Shown here in pieces: positions 41,918 through 50,793 of a DNA stretch of 64,000 nucleotides. The notes under the pieces were generated by a model. The model saw nothing but the letters and a program-made list of their open reading frames with translations, had not been told where the DNA came from and searched no databases. The stretch spans positions 1-64,000 of the forward strand of contig CAZIOS010000014.1 of NCBI GenBank assembly GCA_964540905.1. Reading direction: 5' to 3'. The position numbers and the translations under genes were made by a program. The DNA comes from VAYN01 sp964540905 (GTDB lineage: Bacteria > Actinomycetota > Thermoleophilia > Solirubrobacterales > 70-9). Every line of letters begins with the position of its first letter. The stretch's first letter is position 1.

Positions 41918-43198
41918 TCAGCCGCCCGCACGAAGCACCGCGGGTGGAGGCGCCGAAGCCTCCTTCAGCGCCGCGGACAGCTTTTCGGCGGCGTCGACCT
42001 GGGGGACGTGGTGGACGTAGATCATCGTTGTTGAGATGTCAGCGTGGCCCATGTACGCCTTCACGTCAGAGAGGGGGAAGACCTGGACGGCGAGGGTACC
42101 GAAGCTGTGGCGAAGGTCGTGGAAGCGGATGTGGCCGATGCCGGCCGCCTCCAGGGCCGCGTAGAAGCGCCGTCGTAGGGCCGAGTCCTCGACGTAATCG
42201 CCCGTGGCGTTGACGAACACGAGGTCGTCGGGCTCGGTCCAAGATGGACGGCGGCTGAGTTCGTCCAGGGCACGGGCAACCTGGTCGGTCATCGGCACGC
42301 TGCGCACGCGGCCGGACTTCGGCGCGTCCTCGTGGCGCAGGACGTAGGAGTGGCGGATGCGGATAAGCCGCTTCTCGAAGTCGAGGTCGCGCCAGCGCAG
42401 ACTGCGCAGCTCGCCGAGACGCAGCCCGGCGAAGGCCGCGGTGAGGAAGATCGCGGCGTCCTGCTCGTCCTGGGCGCGCAGCGTCGCCTGCCACTCCGGC
42501 CCGGTCGGGTACTTCGGCGGTTTGCGGTGGCGCCCCTCGCGTGCGGCGCGCGCCAGCGCCTCCACCTCGGCGGCGGAAAGCACGTCGAAGTCCCCGGAGC
42601 GCCGGACCGGCTGGCGCTCGGCGCCGGCCACGGCGTTGGCCGCCAGGCCGTAGGTGCGCTGCGCCCGTTTGAGGATGCTGTGCATGACGCCGAGGTACTT
42701 GTTGATCGTCCGCGCCGAAAGCTCCTCGCCATTCAGCATCCCGCCACCGGCAACCAGGCTCACACGCCAGGCGTCGATCTGGGGCGTCGTGATCTCCTCG
42801 AGCCTGGCCTCGCCGAACTCGGGGAGCAGGCGCTTCTCAACGATCCAACGGTAGTCCTTGATCGTCGCCGGACGGCGCTTGCGATCGAACTCGACGTAGC
42901 GCAGCCACTCTCGTGCCGCCTCCTCGAAGGTGATCGTCGCAACACGACGCTGGCGGCCGACGATCCGGCTCGTCCTGGCATCGACGAGGATCGCGTCCAG
43001 CTCGCGCTGGGCTCCCTGTCTGGTCATGTAGCCCTCGCCGGGCCGGCCCCGCTTGCTCCAGACACGACCGAGGACGACCTGATGCTGGCCCTCGCCATCG
43101 CGCCACTTCGCCATCCAGCGGTCACCGGACTTGCGCGCCATGCGGAAGACATGGCCGCTGATCGGCGCTTCGCGGTGGTGAATCGGCGACAAACTCAT
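41918..43198 (-). CDS. int: Tyrosine recombinase (integrase)
   Basis: Site-specific recombinase of 426 residues, expected to integrate the element at the tRNA-Met gene. An N-terminal arm-binding/AP2-like part (GDRWMAKWRDGEGQHQVVLG) is followed by a SAM-like core-binding domain (TIKDYRWIVEKRLLPEFGEA). The catalytic residues are visible: Arg in AGLRLGELRSLRW, Lys in the beta-turn near SGRVRSVPM, HxxR in HDLRHSFGTLA, His in MGHADISTT and nucleophile Tyr in MIYVHHV. It reads away from attR, which lies 138 bp upstream of its start, and heads an operon with the toxin-antitoxin genes. Confidence 0.95.
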   Translation of the reverse strand: MSLSPIHHREAPISGHVFRMARKSGDRWMAKWRDGEGQHQVVLGRVWSKRGRPGEGYMTRQGAQRELDAILVDARTSRIVGRQRRVATITFEEAAREWLRYVEFDRKRRPATIKDYRWIVEKRLLPEFGEARLEEITTPQIDAWRVSLVAGGGMLNGEELSARTINKYLGVMHSILKRAQRTYGLAANAVAGAERQPVRRSGDFDVLSAAEVEALARAAREGRHRKPPKYPTGPEWQATLRAQDEQDAAIFLTAAFAGLRLGELRSLRWRDLDFEKRLIRIRHSYVLRHEDAPKSGRVRSVPMTDQVARALDELSRRPSWTEPDDLVFVNATGDYVEDSALRRRFYAALEAAGIGHIRFHDLRHSFGTLAVQVFPLSDVKAYMGHADISTTMIYVHHVPQVDAAEKLSAALKEASAPPPAVLRAGG

Positions 43199-43335
43199 CC
43201 TTGGGTATTATCGCGCGGATCGGCCAAAATGTGTCCCGAAAAATGTCCCCAACTAGGCACAACTGACCCCAACTCGACTGAACTAGCCAGACAGAACTCC
43301 CTGCAAATCAACATATTCCTCCTCCAAAGAAGTCG
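43199..43335. promoter_or_regulatory. Integrase upstream region with candidate arm site
   Basis: No gene. The segment 43226-43250 (AAAATGTGTCCC then ATGTCCCC) matches 18894-18920 at the left end. It sits between the integrase start and attR, where arm-type sites and the integrase promoter should lie. Two copies of CCCCAACT and ACTGACCCCAACTCG-like words follow within 40 bp. Confidence 0.5.
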
Positions 43336-43377
43336 ATCATAATCCGCGTGTCGGGGGTTCGAGTCCCTCCTCCGGCA
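43336..43377 (+). repeat. Right attachment site (attR), 42-bp direct repeat
   Basis: Identical to the 3' part of the tRNA-Met gene at 18797-18838. The sequence before it does not continue the tRNA, so this is a tRNA fragment and not a second gene. It marks the right boundary of the element. Confidence 0.93.
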
Positions 43378-43433
43378 CTCCTCCGACCAAAGAACCCAGC
43401 CGTTCCAGCACCTCCCGCAGCTACGATGATGGC

Positions 43434-44975
43434 ATGCAGTGGGGGTCTGGCTGTGGGAGCCGCGTGGTCCGCACCCTGGTGGCTTGCTGGGTCGCCTTCG
43501 TGGGCCTGATCGTGGTGCTGCCAGCGACCGGGACCGCGGCGAGCTGGGACACGACGCGCCTGCCCGGGCCGGCGGAAAAGGTGTTCCTGCTCGGGGTCTC
43601 CTGCCCGTCGCAGGAGCTGTGCGTGGCGGTCGGCACCGACAACCTGATCGCTTCCACCACCGACCCGAGCGGCGGAGCCTCCGCCTGGCACTACGTCTAC
43701 GCGGGGGAAGGGCCCTGGCCCGACACCGACAACTGGCCGATCGAATTCATCTCCGGGCGCCAGATTCAGGGCATCTCCTGCCCCACCAGCGGCCTCTGCG
43801 TCGCCGTCACCGACCAGGGCTTCATCTACGCGTCCACCGACCCCACCGGATCGGCCGCGGCCTGGCAGGCGGTTCAAGTCGACGATGGGAAGGGTCGCAA
43901 CACGCACCTCTTCGGCGTCTCCTGTCCGACCACCGGCCTCTGCGTCGCGGTCTCGGGAAAGCGAACGGACAACGGCAAGATCTTCACCACCAACGATCCG
44001 ACCGGTCCCGCCAGCGCCTGGAGCGAATTCGAACTGGGCGGAGAATTCGAATTCCGCTCCGTTTCATGTCCTTCCGCCTCGCTGTGCGCGGCAGTCGACA
44101 ACAAGGGGCGAATCGTGGCCTCGACCGATCCTACCGGCGGCCCGACGGCCTGGCACCTGGTCGGCTCGCCCGGAGGCGGAGGCGCGCTGAGCTCGGTCAC
44201 CTGTCTCTCCGCTCCGTTTTGCCTCAGCGGCAATCAGAGCGGCAACCTGCTGACCTCGACCGATCCCACGGCGGGCGCCGGCAGCTGGAACGAGGTGAAC
44301 GGCGGCGGCTCGGTTCAGATCACCGGCGTCACCTGCGCCGCGACCAGCCAGTGCCTCGCGGTCGACGACAACGGCGACGTCATCACCTCGACCGATCCGA
44401 CCGGCGGCGCTGGCGCCTGGCGCTTCGCCAACGTCCAGGCCTTCACCAGCCAGGAAGGGAACGGCCTTTTCGCAGCCTCCTGCCCCTCGTCCTCCCTCTG
44501 CGCGCTCGTGGGCTCGCGCGGGACCATCCTCACCAGCGAAGACCCCTTTGTCGCCGACAATCCCTCCGCGACCCGATCCGCGTCGCACGCTCGGCGTCGA
44601 GTCCGGCGGCCCCGGGCGCGCATCGCGACCCTGGAGGCTCCCAGCGAAAGGCAGCTCGAACACCACCGGGGCAAGGTCTACGTCCGCTTCTACGCCCGCG
44701 CGGAGACCCGTGGCTTCCTCTGCCGACTGGATCGCCATCACTTCCGTCCCTGCCATTCCCCGACGCATTACCACGTTGGCGACGGCGAGCACGTCTTCCG
44801 GGTGCGGGCAATCGGCTACTCCGGGCTGAGGGGACCGGTGGCCTCCGAACGGTTCACGGTCGGCCCCGTCTGCGAAGTGCGAAGGCACAAGATCAGGCCG
44901 TGCCCGCATGGGCAATCTCCCGTGCGCTTTCACCCAGCCTGGTCTGTGAGGTCTGGCGGTCCCACTCGACGATGA
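43434..44975 (+). CDS. Secreted repeat protein with SCPS...LCVAV repeats
   Basis: A 513-residue exported protein. Residues 10-36 are a signal peptide (VVRTLVACWVAFVGLIVVLP then ATGTAAS). Residues 40-370 hold about seven repeats of some 45 residues with the pattern 'SCPS..LC.AV...G.I..STDPTGG..AW', each with two Cys. The repeat length and STDP turns suggest a beta-propeller or similar blade fold. The C-terminal 140 residues are Arg/His-rich and end in Cys-containing segments. It starts 57 bp outside attR, so it is the first chromosomal gene after the element, and its promoter lies at the junction. Function unknown. Confidence 0.8.
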   Translation: MQWGSGCGSRVVRTLVACWVAFVGLIVVLPATGTAASWDTTRLPGPAEKVFLLGVSCPSQELCVAVGTDNLIASTTDPSGGASAWHYVYAGEGPWPDTDNWPIEFISGRQIQGISCPTSGLCVAVTDQGFIYASTDPTGSAAAWQAVQVDDGKGRNTHLFGVSCPTTGLCVAVSGKRTDNGKIFTTNDPTGPASAWSEFELGGEFEFRSVSCPSASLCAAVDNKGRIVASTDPTGGPTAWHLVGSPGGGGALSSVTCLSAPFCLSGNQSGNLLTSTDPTAGAGSWNEVNGGGSVQITGVTCAATSQCLAVDDNGDVITSTDPTGGAGAWRFANVQAFTSQEGNGLFAASCPSSSLCALVGSRGTILTSEDPFVADNPSATRSASHARRRVRRPRARIATLEAPSERQLEHHRGKVYVRFYARAETRGFLCRLDRHHFRPCHSPTHYHVGDGEHVFRVRAIGYSGLRGPVASERFTVGPVCEVRRHKIRPCPHGQSPVRFHPAWSVRSGGPTRR

Positions 44976-45051
44976 CCTATTCGACCGGATCTGATCCGGG
45001 AATCCATGGCCCGAGGCGACGACCGGGGCGCGGAAGCGATATGACCTGCCC

Positions 45052-45747
45052 GTGACCGACGACGCCAGCACTGAAAACTTCGCCAGCTACGCTGCGGCTC
45101 GTGGGCTGACGCTCGAGCCCGACGCCCGCCTGCCGCGGACGACGCCGCTGCTGGCCGAGGGGGAGCTGCGCAGCGTCGAGGCGGTGGCGAGCGGCTGGCT
45201 CTCGACCTACGTCGAAGCGCAGCTGGCGCTGATCACGCGCGACGAGGTGACCACCGACGCACAGGGGGTCGAGACCAAGGGCGAGGCGCACTTCACGGTC
45301 GCGATCACCCACGTGCCGAAGGCGAAGCGGTTCGTGCCCTGGCTGCTCTGCCAGCGGGTCGAGGACGCCCACCTGCTGGGCCGTGCCGCCGACGCGCTGA
45401 TCCATGGCAACGATCGCGTCCACTTCGAGAGCGCCGAGCTCGAGCAGCGCTACCGGATCTTCGCCTCGCCCAAGCGCGACGACACCTGGCTGCACGAGCT
45501 CTTCTCCCCCAGCTTCATCGTCTTCCTGCTCGAACGGGCGTCGAAGGGACTCGCCTTCGAGTACGTCGAAGGCACGCTCTGCGTCAGCCTGGTCGGCCGC
45601 CAGACGCTGACCGAGGACCTCGACCTGCTGCGCGATGCCACGGTCGAACTGGTCGCCCGGATCCGGTCCGAGATCCGCGAGGCGCTCGGCCCCGCCAAGG
45701 GCCGCTCGGCCCCCACTCCCCCGGGCTTCCCGCCGGCGGCGGCCTGA
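45052..45747 (+). CDS. DUF3137-like protein
   Basis: A 231-residue soluble protein from a GTG start. The central part (HFESAELEQRYRIFASPKRD, then LHELFSPSFIVFLLERASKG, LAFEYVEGTLCVSLVGRQ) follows the pattern of DUF3137-type proteins, where a 'fes..fn..y.v.......a..ll.P.....l' segment recurs. There is no signal peptide or membrane helix. The start is uncertain because the first 25 residues are weakly conserved by eye. It converges on dtd with an 18-bp gap. Confidence 0.65.
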   Translation: MTDDASTENFASYAAARGLTLEPDARLPRTTPLLAEGELRSVEAVASGWLSTYVEAQLALITRDEVTTDAQGVETKGEAHFTVAITHVPKAKRFVPWLLCQRVEDAHLLGRAADALIHGNDRVHFESAELEQRYRIFASPKRDDTWLHELFSPSFIVFLLERASKGLAFEYVEGTLCVSLVGRQTLTEDLDLLRDATVELVARIRSEIREALGPAKGRSAPTPPGFPPAAA

Positions 45748-45765
45748 CCGCGCCCGGCGGTGGGC

Positions 45766-46182
45766 TCAGGCCTCCAGCAGCAGCGTCACCGGGCCGTCGT
45801 TGACCAGCGCCACCCCCATGCAGGCGCCGAAGACGCCCTTCGCCGCCCCCAGTCGCTCGCAGAAGCGGTCGTAGAGCGGCTCGGCGTCCTCGGGCCGGGC
45901 CGCCTCGGTGTAACTGGGGCGATTGCCGCGGCGGGCGTCGCCATAGAGCGTGAACTGGCTGACGCAGAGCGCCTCGCGCGCGCCCAGCGGCTCGTTCATC
46001 CGCCCCTCGGCGTCGTCGAAGACCCGCAGCGCCCGCACCTTCTCGGCGAGCCGGTCCGCCTGCTCCTCGCCATCGTCGACGCCGACCCCGAGCAGCACCA
46101 GCAGCCCTGGCCCGATCTGCGCCACCCGCTCGCCCTCGACGTCGACCGCCGCCTGGCTGACCCGCTGGACCAGCGCCCTCAC
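45766..46182 (-). CDS. dtd: D-aminoacyl-tRNA deacylase
   Basis: Removes D-amino acids (and glycine from tRNA-Ala) mischarged onto tRNA. From GTG 46182, overlapping the upstream stop as GTGA, it encodes 138 residues, the usual size. The N-terminus RALVQRVSQAAVDVEGERVA and the active-site motifs SQFTLYGDARRGNRPSY and VNDGPVTLLLEA (the Gly-cisPro region is the NDGPVT motif) are standard. Longer readings upstream are antisense noise. It is translated together with the DsbA-like gene. Confidence 0.95.
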   Translation of the reverse strand: MRALVQRVSQAAVDVEGERVAQIGPGLLVLLGVGVDDGEEQADRLAEKVRALRVFDDAEGRMNEPLGAREALCVSQFTLYGDARRGNRPSYTEAARPEDAEPLYDRFCERLGAAKGVFGACMGVALVNDGPVTLLLEA

Positions 46183-46703
46183 GCGCCGCGTTCCAGCTCC
46201 TCGACCAGCGAGGAGGCGTCGTAGGCGCCGAAGTGGCGGGCGCCGTTGACGAAGAAGGTCGGGGTGCCGGTGGCGCCGCTGGCCGCGGCTGAGGCGAGGT
46301 CGTGCTCGACCCGGGGGCGGTGGGCGCCGGAGTCGAGCTCGGTCGCGATCCGCTCGGCGTCGAGGCCGAGGTCGGTGGCGACCGCGAGCATCGTCTCGCG
46401 CGAGAGCTTGGGCTGGGCCTGGAAGAGGGCGTCGTGGTACTCCCAGAAGGCGCCCTGGGCGGCGGCGGCCTCGCTCGCCTCGGCCGCCAGCGGCGCCAGC
46501 GGGTGGCGCTCGGGGATCGGCAGGTGGCGGAAGGCGAACAGCAGGCGCTCGCCGAGGCGCTCGTGGACGCGGCGCAGCACCGACTGGGCGCCGAGGCAGA
46601 AGGGGCACTGGAAGTCGCCGTACATGACCAGCTGCAGCGGCCGCCCCAACTCGCCGCGCAGGTGGTCGGTCTGGTCGAGCGGCGGTGTCAGCGTGTCGTC
46701 CAC
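46179..46703 (-). CDS. DsbA-family thioredoxin-fold oxidoreductase
   Basis: A 174-residue protein starting at GTG 46703. The active site is YGDFQCPFCLGAQSVL (CPFC), followed by the inserted helical domain (HPLAPLAAEASEAAAAQGAF, WEYHDALFQAQPKLSRETML) and the cis-Pro motif SGATGTPTFFVNGARHFG. No signal peptide is visible, so it probably works in the cytosol, as do FrnE-like members. The gene lies head-to-head with the antiporter, 21 bp apart, and overlaps dtd. The partner is unknown. Confidence 0.88.
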   Translation of the reverse strand: MDDTLTPPLDQTDHLRGELGRPLQLVMYGDFQCPFCLGAQSVLRRVHERLGERLLFAFRHLPIPERHPLAPLAAEASEAAAAQGAFWEYHDALFQAQPKLSRETMLAVATDLGLDAERIATELDSGAHRPRVEHDLASAAASGATGTPTFFVNGARHFGAYDASSLVEELERGA

Positions 46704-46724
46704 CCGGCAGGATGTTATGCGCAC

Positions 46725-48263
46725 ATGAACCACGTCGAGTCGATCCTGGTGCTGATGCTGGCGGCGGCGCTGCTGGTCCGCCTCGCCGACTACGGCAACG
46801 TGCCGGCGCCGATCGTGCTCGTGCTCGGCGGCCTCGCGATCGCCTTCGTCCCCGGGCTGCCCACCTTCGACCTCGACCCCGACGTGATCTTCCTCGTCTT
46901 CCTGCCGCCGCTGGTCTTCTCCGCCGGCTGGCGCACCTCGCCGCGCGAGCTGCGGACGGTGATGCGGCCGCTGGCGCTGCTCGCGATCGGGCTCGTCTTC
47001 CTCACCGCGGCGGTCGTCGCCGTCGTCGCCCACGCGCTCGTCCCCGGCCTCGGCTGGCCCGAGGCGGCGGTGCTCGGCGCCGTCCTGGCGCCGACCGACG
47101 CCGTCGCCGCCGTCGCCGTCTTCCGCCGCATCGGCGGCCCCGAGCGGGTGCGGCTGCTGGTCGAAGGCGAGTCGATGATCAACGACGGCACGGCGCTGGT
47201 GATCTACCGGATCGCCATCGGGATCGCCACCGGCGGCGCCTTCTCGCTCGGCGGCGCGGCGCTCGAATTCGTCGCCGTCTCGGCCGGCGGCATCGCCGTC
47301 GGCCTCGCCGTCGGCGTGCTCTCGATCCTCGTCATCCGCCGCCAGGCTGACACCAGCCTGGTCGTCGTCCTCACCCTGCTGACCGCCTACGGTGCCTACA
47401 TCGGCGCCGAGGAGCTGCACGTCTCCGGCATCCTCGCCGCCGTCGTCGCCGGCCTCTACGGCGGTTACCAGTCGCCGCGGGCGGTCGACGCCGACACCCG
47501 GCTCAGCTCCGTCGCCTTCTGGAACACGCTGATCTTCGCCCTCGAGATGACGATCTTCGTCCTGCTCGGGGTGCAGCTGCCGGGGATCGTCGAAGCGCTC
47601 GAAGCCAGCTCCTCCGGGGTCGCCGACCTGCTCGGGCCGGTCGCGGCGATCGCCGCCGCCTCGATCCTCACCCGCCTCGCCTTCGTCTTCGCGATGCGCT
47701 CGGACGCCGGCGAGACGGCGGGCGAACGCTTCGCGGTCGGCTGGAGCGGGATGCGCGGCGCCGTCTCGCTGGCGGCGGCGCTGGCGGTCCCGCTCGGCGT
47801 CGCCGAGCGCCCCCAGGTCATCTTCCTCACCTTCGCCCTGATCCTGGTGACCCTGGTCGGCCAGGGCCTCTCGCTGCCGTTCGCGATCCGCAAGCTGCGG
47901 CTCGAGGAGCCGCGCCGCTGGAGCGACGAAGAGGCGGTGGCGCGGATGGAGGCGGCGCAGGCGGCGCTGGACCGGATCGACCAGATCGAGGGCGAGGAAC
48001 GGGCCAGCGAGTCGCAGCTGCAGCGCCTGCGCGACCTCTACCGCGGCCGCTTCCGGATGTGCCAGGCGGTGCTCGGCGGCGAGGACCAGGAGAGCGCCGC
48101 CCGCGAGCAGCGGCTCGCCGACTACGGTGGCCTGCGGCGCGAGCTGATCGGCGTCGAGCGCGAGATCCTGCTCGAACTGCGCGGTGGCGAACGCCTGCGC
48201 AACGCGACGATGCGCCAGATCGAGCGCGACCTCGACCTCGAGGAGGCGCGGATCCGCTCCTGA
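46725..48263 (+). CDS. Na+/H+ antiporter, CPA1 family
   Basis: A 512-residue membrane transporter exchanging Na+ (or K+) for H+. It has about twelve hydrophobic helices to residue 410, with the CPA1 markers FLVFLPPLVFSAGWR, LGAVLAPTDAVAAVAVFRRI and LLVEGESMINDGTALVIY, and VGWSGMRGAVSLAAALAVP later. The cytosolic tail of about 100 residues is helical and charged (EAVARMEAAQAALDRIDQIE). Start ATG 46725 is 22 bp from the divergent DsbA-like gene. It ends at a bidirectional hairpin. Confidence 0.93.
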   Translation: MNHVESILVLMLAAALLVRLADYGNVPAPIVLVLGGLAIAFVPGLPTFDLDPDVIFLVFLPPLVFSAGWRTSPRELRTVMRPLALLAIGLVFLTAAVVAVVAHALVPGLGWPEAAVLGAVLAPTDAVAAVAVFRRIGGPERVRLLVEGESMINDGTALVIYRIAIGIATGGAFSLGGAALEFVAVSAGGIAVGLAVGVLSILVIRRQADTSLVVVLTLLTAYGAYIGAEELHVSGILAAVVAGLYGGYQSPRAVDADTRLSSVAFWNTLIFALEMTIFVLLGVQLPGIVEALEASSSGVADLLGPVAAIAAASILTRLAFVFAMRSDAGETAGERFAVGWSGMRGAVSLAAALAVPLGVAERPQVIFLTFALILVTLVGQGLSLPFAIRKLRLEEPRRWSDEEAVARMEAAQAALDRIDQIEGEERASESQLQRLRDLYRGRFRMCQAVLGGEDQESAAREQRLADYGGLRRELIGVEREILLELRGGERLRNATMRQIERDLDLEEARIRS

Positions 48264-48312
48264 GGCGCGCAGGTCATTCCTGTCGCATGGCGGTAGAAAT
48301 GACCTGCGCGCC
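48264..48312. terminator. Bidirectional hairpin between convergent genes
   Basis: Arms 48264-48278 and 48298-48312 are exact 15-bp reverse complements with a 19-base loop, starting right after the antiporter stop and ending 2 bp before the hydrolase stop. The stem has an AATGACC/GGTCATT end near the loop and a GC-rich base. No long T-run is present, as is common in high-GC bacteria. It should terminate both transcripts. Confidence 0.8.
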
Positions 48313-48314
48313 GC

Positions 48315-49181
48315 TCAGGCGAAGAACGCGCGCGCCCGCTCGGCGACCAGCGCCGGCATCTCGTCGGCGATGAAGTGGCCGCAGCCGGGGACGAGCTCGA
48401 GCTGCATGTCGTCGGCGTGGCGCTGGTAGCCGGCGAGCAGGTGCGGGCGCAGTGCCTGGTCGTCGCTGCCGAAGAGGAGCCGGGTCGGCACGGTCAGCCG
48501 CTGGCCCCGGTAGCGGCCGCGGGCGATCGGCAGCAGCTCGCGCAGGTTGAAGACCCGGTACATCTGCACCGCCGCCCGTGCCCGCGCCGGCTCGGTGAAG
48601 CGCGCCGAGAAGATCTCCAGCGTGCGCTCGTCCCAGGCCTCGCGCACGGTCGAGCCCCCGACCAGCACTTTCGGCACGAACCTGCCGCTGCGGTGGAGCC
48701 GGTAGCCGAGCCCCGGCGTCAGGATCATCCACTGGTACCAGAAGCGCCAGGCCTCGGGCACGGCCGCGCGCGGATTGGTCCAGGGGGTGAGGATGTTGAG
48801 CGCCAGGTAGCGCTGGAAGCGCTGCGGCGCCCGCAGGCAGAGCAGGAAGCCGAGCCAGCCGCCCCAGTCGTGGCCGACCAGCTTCACCCGCTCGAGCCCG
48901 AGCTGGTCGAGGACGGCGAGCACGTCGGTCGCCAGGTTCTCCTTCTCGTAACCGTCGCGGGGAGCGTCGGACCAGCCGAAGCCGCGCAGGTCGAGCGCCA
49001 GCACCCGGTGACGGTCGGCGAGCGCCGGCATCAGGTGGCGCCACTCGTACCAGTGCTGGGGCCAGCCGTGCAGGCAGAGGACGACGTCGTCCCCCGCCCC
49101 GGCTTCGGCGAGGTGGAAGTCGAGGCCACGCACCCGCACGGTGCGGTGGCTGACGCCGTCGACCTGCGGGATCTCGCTCAC
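48315..49181 (-). CDS. Alpha/beta hydrolase (epoxide hydrolase-like)
   Basis: A 288-residue alpha/beta-hydrolase. The oxyanion motif is LCLHGWPQHWYEWRH, the nucleophile elbow is KLVGHDWGGWLGFL (Asp nucleophile, epoxide-hydrolase/dehalogenase type), and the terminal acid/base region is PTRLLFGSDDQALRP with GCGHFIADEMP (His). The lid region between about 130 and 200 has Trp/Tyr clusters typical of epoxide hydrolases. No signal peptide. The substrate is unknown. It reads toward the antiporter and lies 26 bp after thrC. Confidence 0.88.
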   Translation of the reverse strand: MSEIPQVDGVSHRTVRVRGLDFHLAEAGAGDDVVLCLHGWPQHWYEWRHLMPALADRHRVLALDLRGFGWSDAPRDGYEKENLATDVLAVLDQLGLERVKLVGHDWGGWLGFLLCLRAPQRFQRYLALNILTPWTNPRAAVPEAWRFWYQWMILTPGLGYRLHRSGRFVPKVLVGGSTVREAWDERTLEIFSARFTEPARARAAVQMYRVFNLRELLPIARGRYRGQRLTVPTRLLFGSDDQALRPHLLAGYQRHADDMQLELVPGCGHFIADEMPALVAERARAFFA

Positions 49182-49206
49182 GCCAGGAGGCTACCCGCCG
49201 GTCCGC

Positions 49207-50520
49207 TCAGTGCAGCGCGGTGGCGGCCGCCTGACGGAAGTCGTCGAGCATCGCGCCCATCGTCTCGACGTCGCAGGCGACCATTTCCGGCCACGGCTTG
49301 TCGGGATGCTCGTGCAGGGTCTTGAGGCCGTTGCCGCTGATCACCGCGACGACGGTCTCCTCGGCGCCGATCTTGCCCTCGGCGGCGAGCCGGGCGGTGG
49401 CGGCGACCGTGGTGCCGCCGGCGGGCTCGGTGAGGATGCCCTCGGTCGCCCCCAGCAGGTCGATCGCGGCGAAGATCTCCTCGTCGGTCGGGGTCGCGGC
49501 GGAGCCGCCGCGGCTGCGGACGGCGTCGAGGACGAGGGCGCCGTCGCCGGGGGCGCCGATCGCCAGCGAGTGCGCCGCCGTCTCCGGTTTCTGCGGCTCG
49601 ATCTCGCCGCCGCCGAGGATCGCGGTGGCGATCGGGCTGCAGCCGCCGGCCTGGGCGATGTTGATCTTGGCCGCCGCGGTCTCGGCCAGCCCCACCGTCT
49701 CCAGCTCGTTCAGGCCCTTGTGGACACGCGAGGAGAGGGTGCCGCCGGCGGCCGGGATCACGAAGTGGTCCGGCGCGGTCCAGCCGAGCTGCTCGACGAC
49801 CTCGTAGGCCATCGTCTTCGCCCCCTCGGCGTAGAACGGACGCAGGGTGATGTTGGCGAACTGGATGCCGCTGGCGAGCGAGAGCTCGCGGCAGGCGCGG
49901 TTGGCCTGGTCGTAGTTGCCGTCGAGCTGGCAGACCGCGGCGCCCAGCGCCCGGCAGGCCTTCGCCTTGCCCTTCTCCATGTTGCCCGGGTAGAAGACGT
50001 AGGCGGCCGCCCCGGCCTTGGCGGCGAGGGCGGCGACGGCGGTGCCGACGTTGCCGGTCGAGACGCAACCGACCTCGTCCTTGCCGAGCTCGAGCAGGCG
50101 GGCGATCGCCATCCCGACGACCCGGTCCTTGTAGGAGAGGGTCGGGCGGTTGGTCGAGTCGTCCTTGAGGTAGAGGTTCTTGAGGCCGAGCTCGGCGCCG
50201 AGCCGGTCGGCGCGGATCAGCGGCGTCTGGCCGGCGAACTCGCCGACCTTCGACTGCGCCGTGCGCGAGACGATCGGCAGCAGCTCCTCGAAGCGCCAGA
50301 TGTTGTTGGGACGGTCGCCGAGGTCGCGGGCGGCGATCAGCGCCGTCGCCCGCTCGTAGTCGTAGTCGATGTCGAGACCCTCGCCGCAGGCCGGGCACTT
50401 GAAGGCGGTGTCCAGCAGCGGCGTGCGGTAGCCGCAGTCGCGGCAGACGAGTTCGGTGGCGCAGGAGCTGGTTCGTGGCCCGGCGGGCCCTCCCAGATGC
50501 GGATCTACCGCGTCGCTCAT
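49207..50520 (-). CDS. thrC: Threonine synthase
   Basis: PLP enzyme converting O-phosphohomoserine to threonine; 437 residues. The ATG at 50520 has a strong AAGGAGGAG site. An N-terminal zinc-ribbon (LVCRDCGYRTPLLDTAF, KCPACGEG) precedes the PLP domain, whose Lys is in STNRPTLSYKDRVVGMA, the phosphate loop in CVSTGNVGTAVAALAAKAG, and a later loop PAAGGTLSSRVHKGL. The Zn-ribbon and TLSYKDR motif occur in the actinobacterial/archaeal type. Related PLP-lyase family members (cysteate synthase-like) are the main alternative. The gene stands alone behind its own promoter. Confidence 0.88.
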   Translation of the reverse strand: MSDAVDPHLGGPAGPRTSSCATELVCRDCGYRTPLLDTAFKCPACGEGLDIDYDYERATALIAARDLGDRPNNIWRFEELLPIVSRTAQSKVGEFAGQTPLIRADRLGAELGLKNLYLKDDSTNRPTLSYKDRVVGMAIARLLELGKDEVGCVSTGNVGTAVAALAAKAGAAAYVFYPGNMEKGKAKACRALGAAVCQLDGNYDQANRACRELSLASGIQFANITLRPFYAEGAKTMAYEVVEQLGWTAPDHFVIPAAGGTLSSRVHKGLNELETVGLAETAAAKINIAQAGGCSPIATAILGGGEIEPQKPETAAHSLAIGAPGDGALVLDAVRSRGGSAATPTDEEIFAAIDLLGATEGILTEPAGGTTVAATARLAAEGKIGAEETVVAVISGNGLKTLHEHPDKPWPEMVACDVETMGAMLDDFRQAAATALH

Positions 50521-50594
50521 GACTCCTCCTTTGCCGCCGCGGAGCGGGTCACCCGGGCCCTGGGCTCCTCCGGCGCTCGTCCTTTGTTCGCGTG

Positions 50595-50623
50595 GGTATA
50601 ACACATACGGTGCAAACGCTCAA
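50595..50623 (-). promoter_or_regulatory. Sigma-70-type promoter for thrC
   Basis: On the minus strand TTGAGC (50618-50623) and TATACC (50595-50600) are separated by exactly 17 bp, a near-consensus -35/-10 pair. It lies about 75 bp before the thrC start and in the right direction. Confidence 0.55.
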
Positions 50624-50793
50624 CGCATTCTGCGTAAATATTCGGTGATCGGCCGCCCTCGCCGCCGGGTCCGAGGGAGATGCCATGTGAATCGCGTCAC
50701 TGCAAGGTAGCGAAAGCGGCGGCTCTCGGCAGAGTTGGGAAACTTACTGTCTGTAGAGTTCCTGTCTTCAGACCCCAAGAATTCGCAAATCCC

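Noticed and set aside
43336..43377. A second tRNA-Met gene
   Set aside because: Only the 3' half is present; the acceptor 5' strand and D arm are missing, so it is an attachment-site duplicate.
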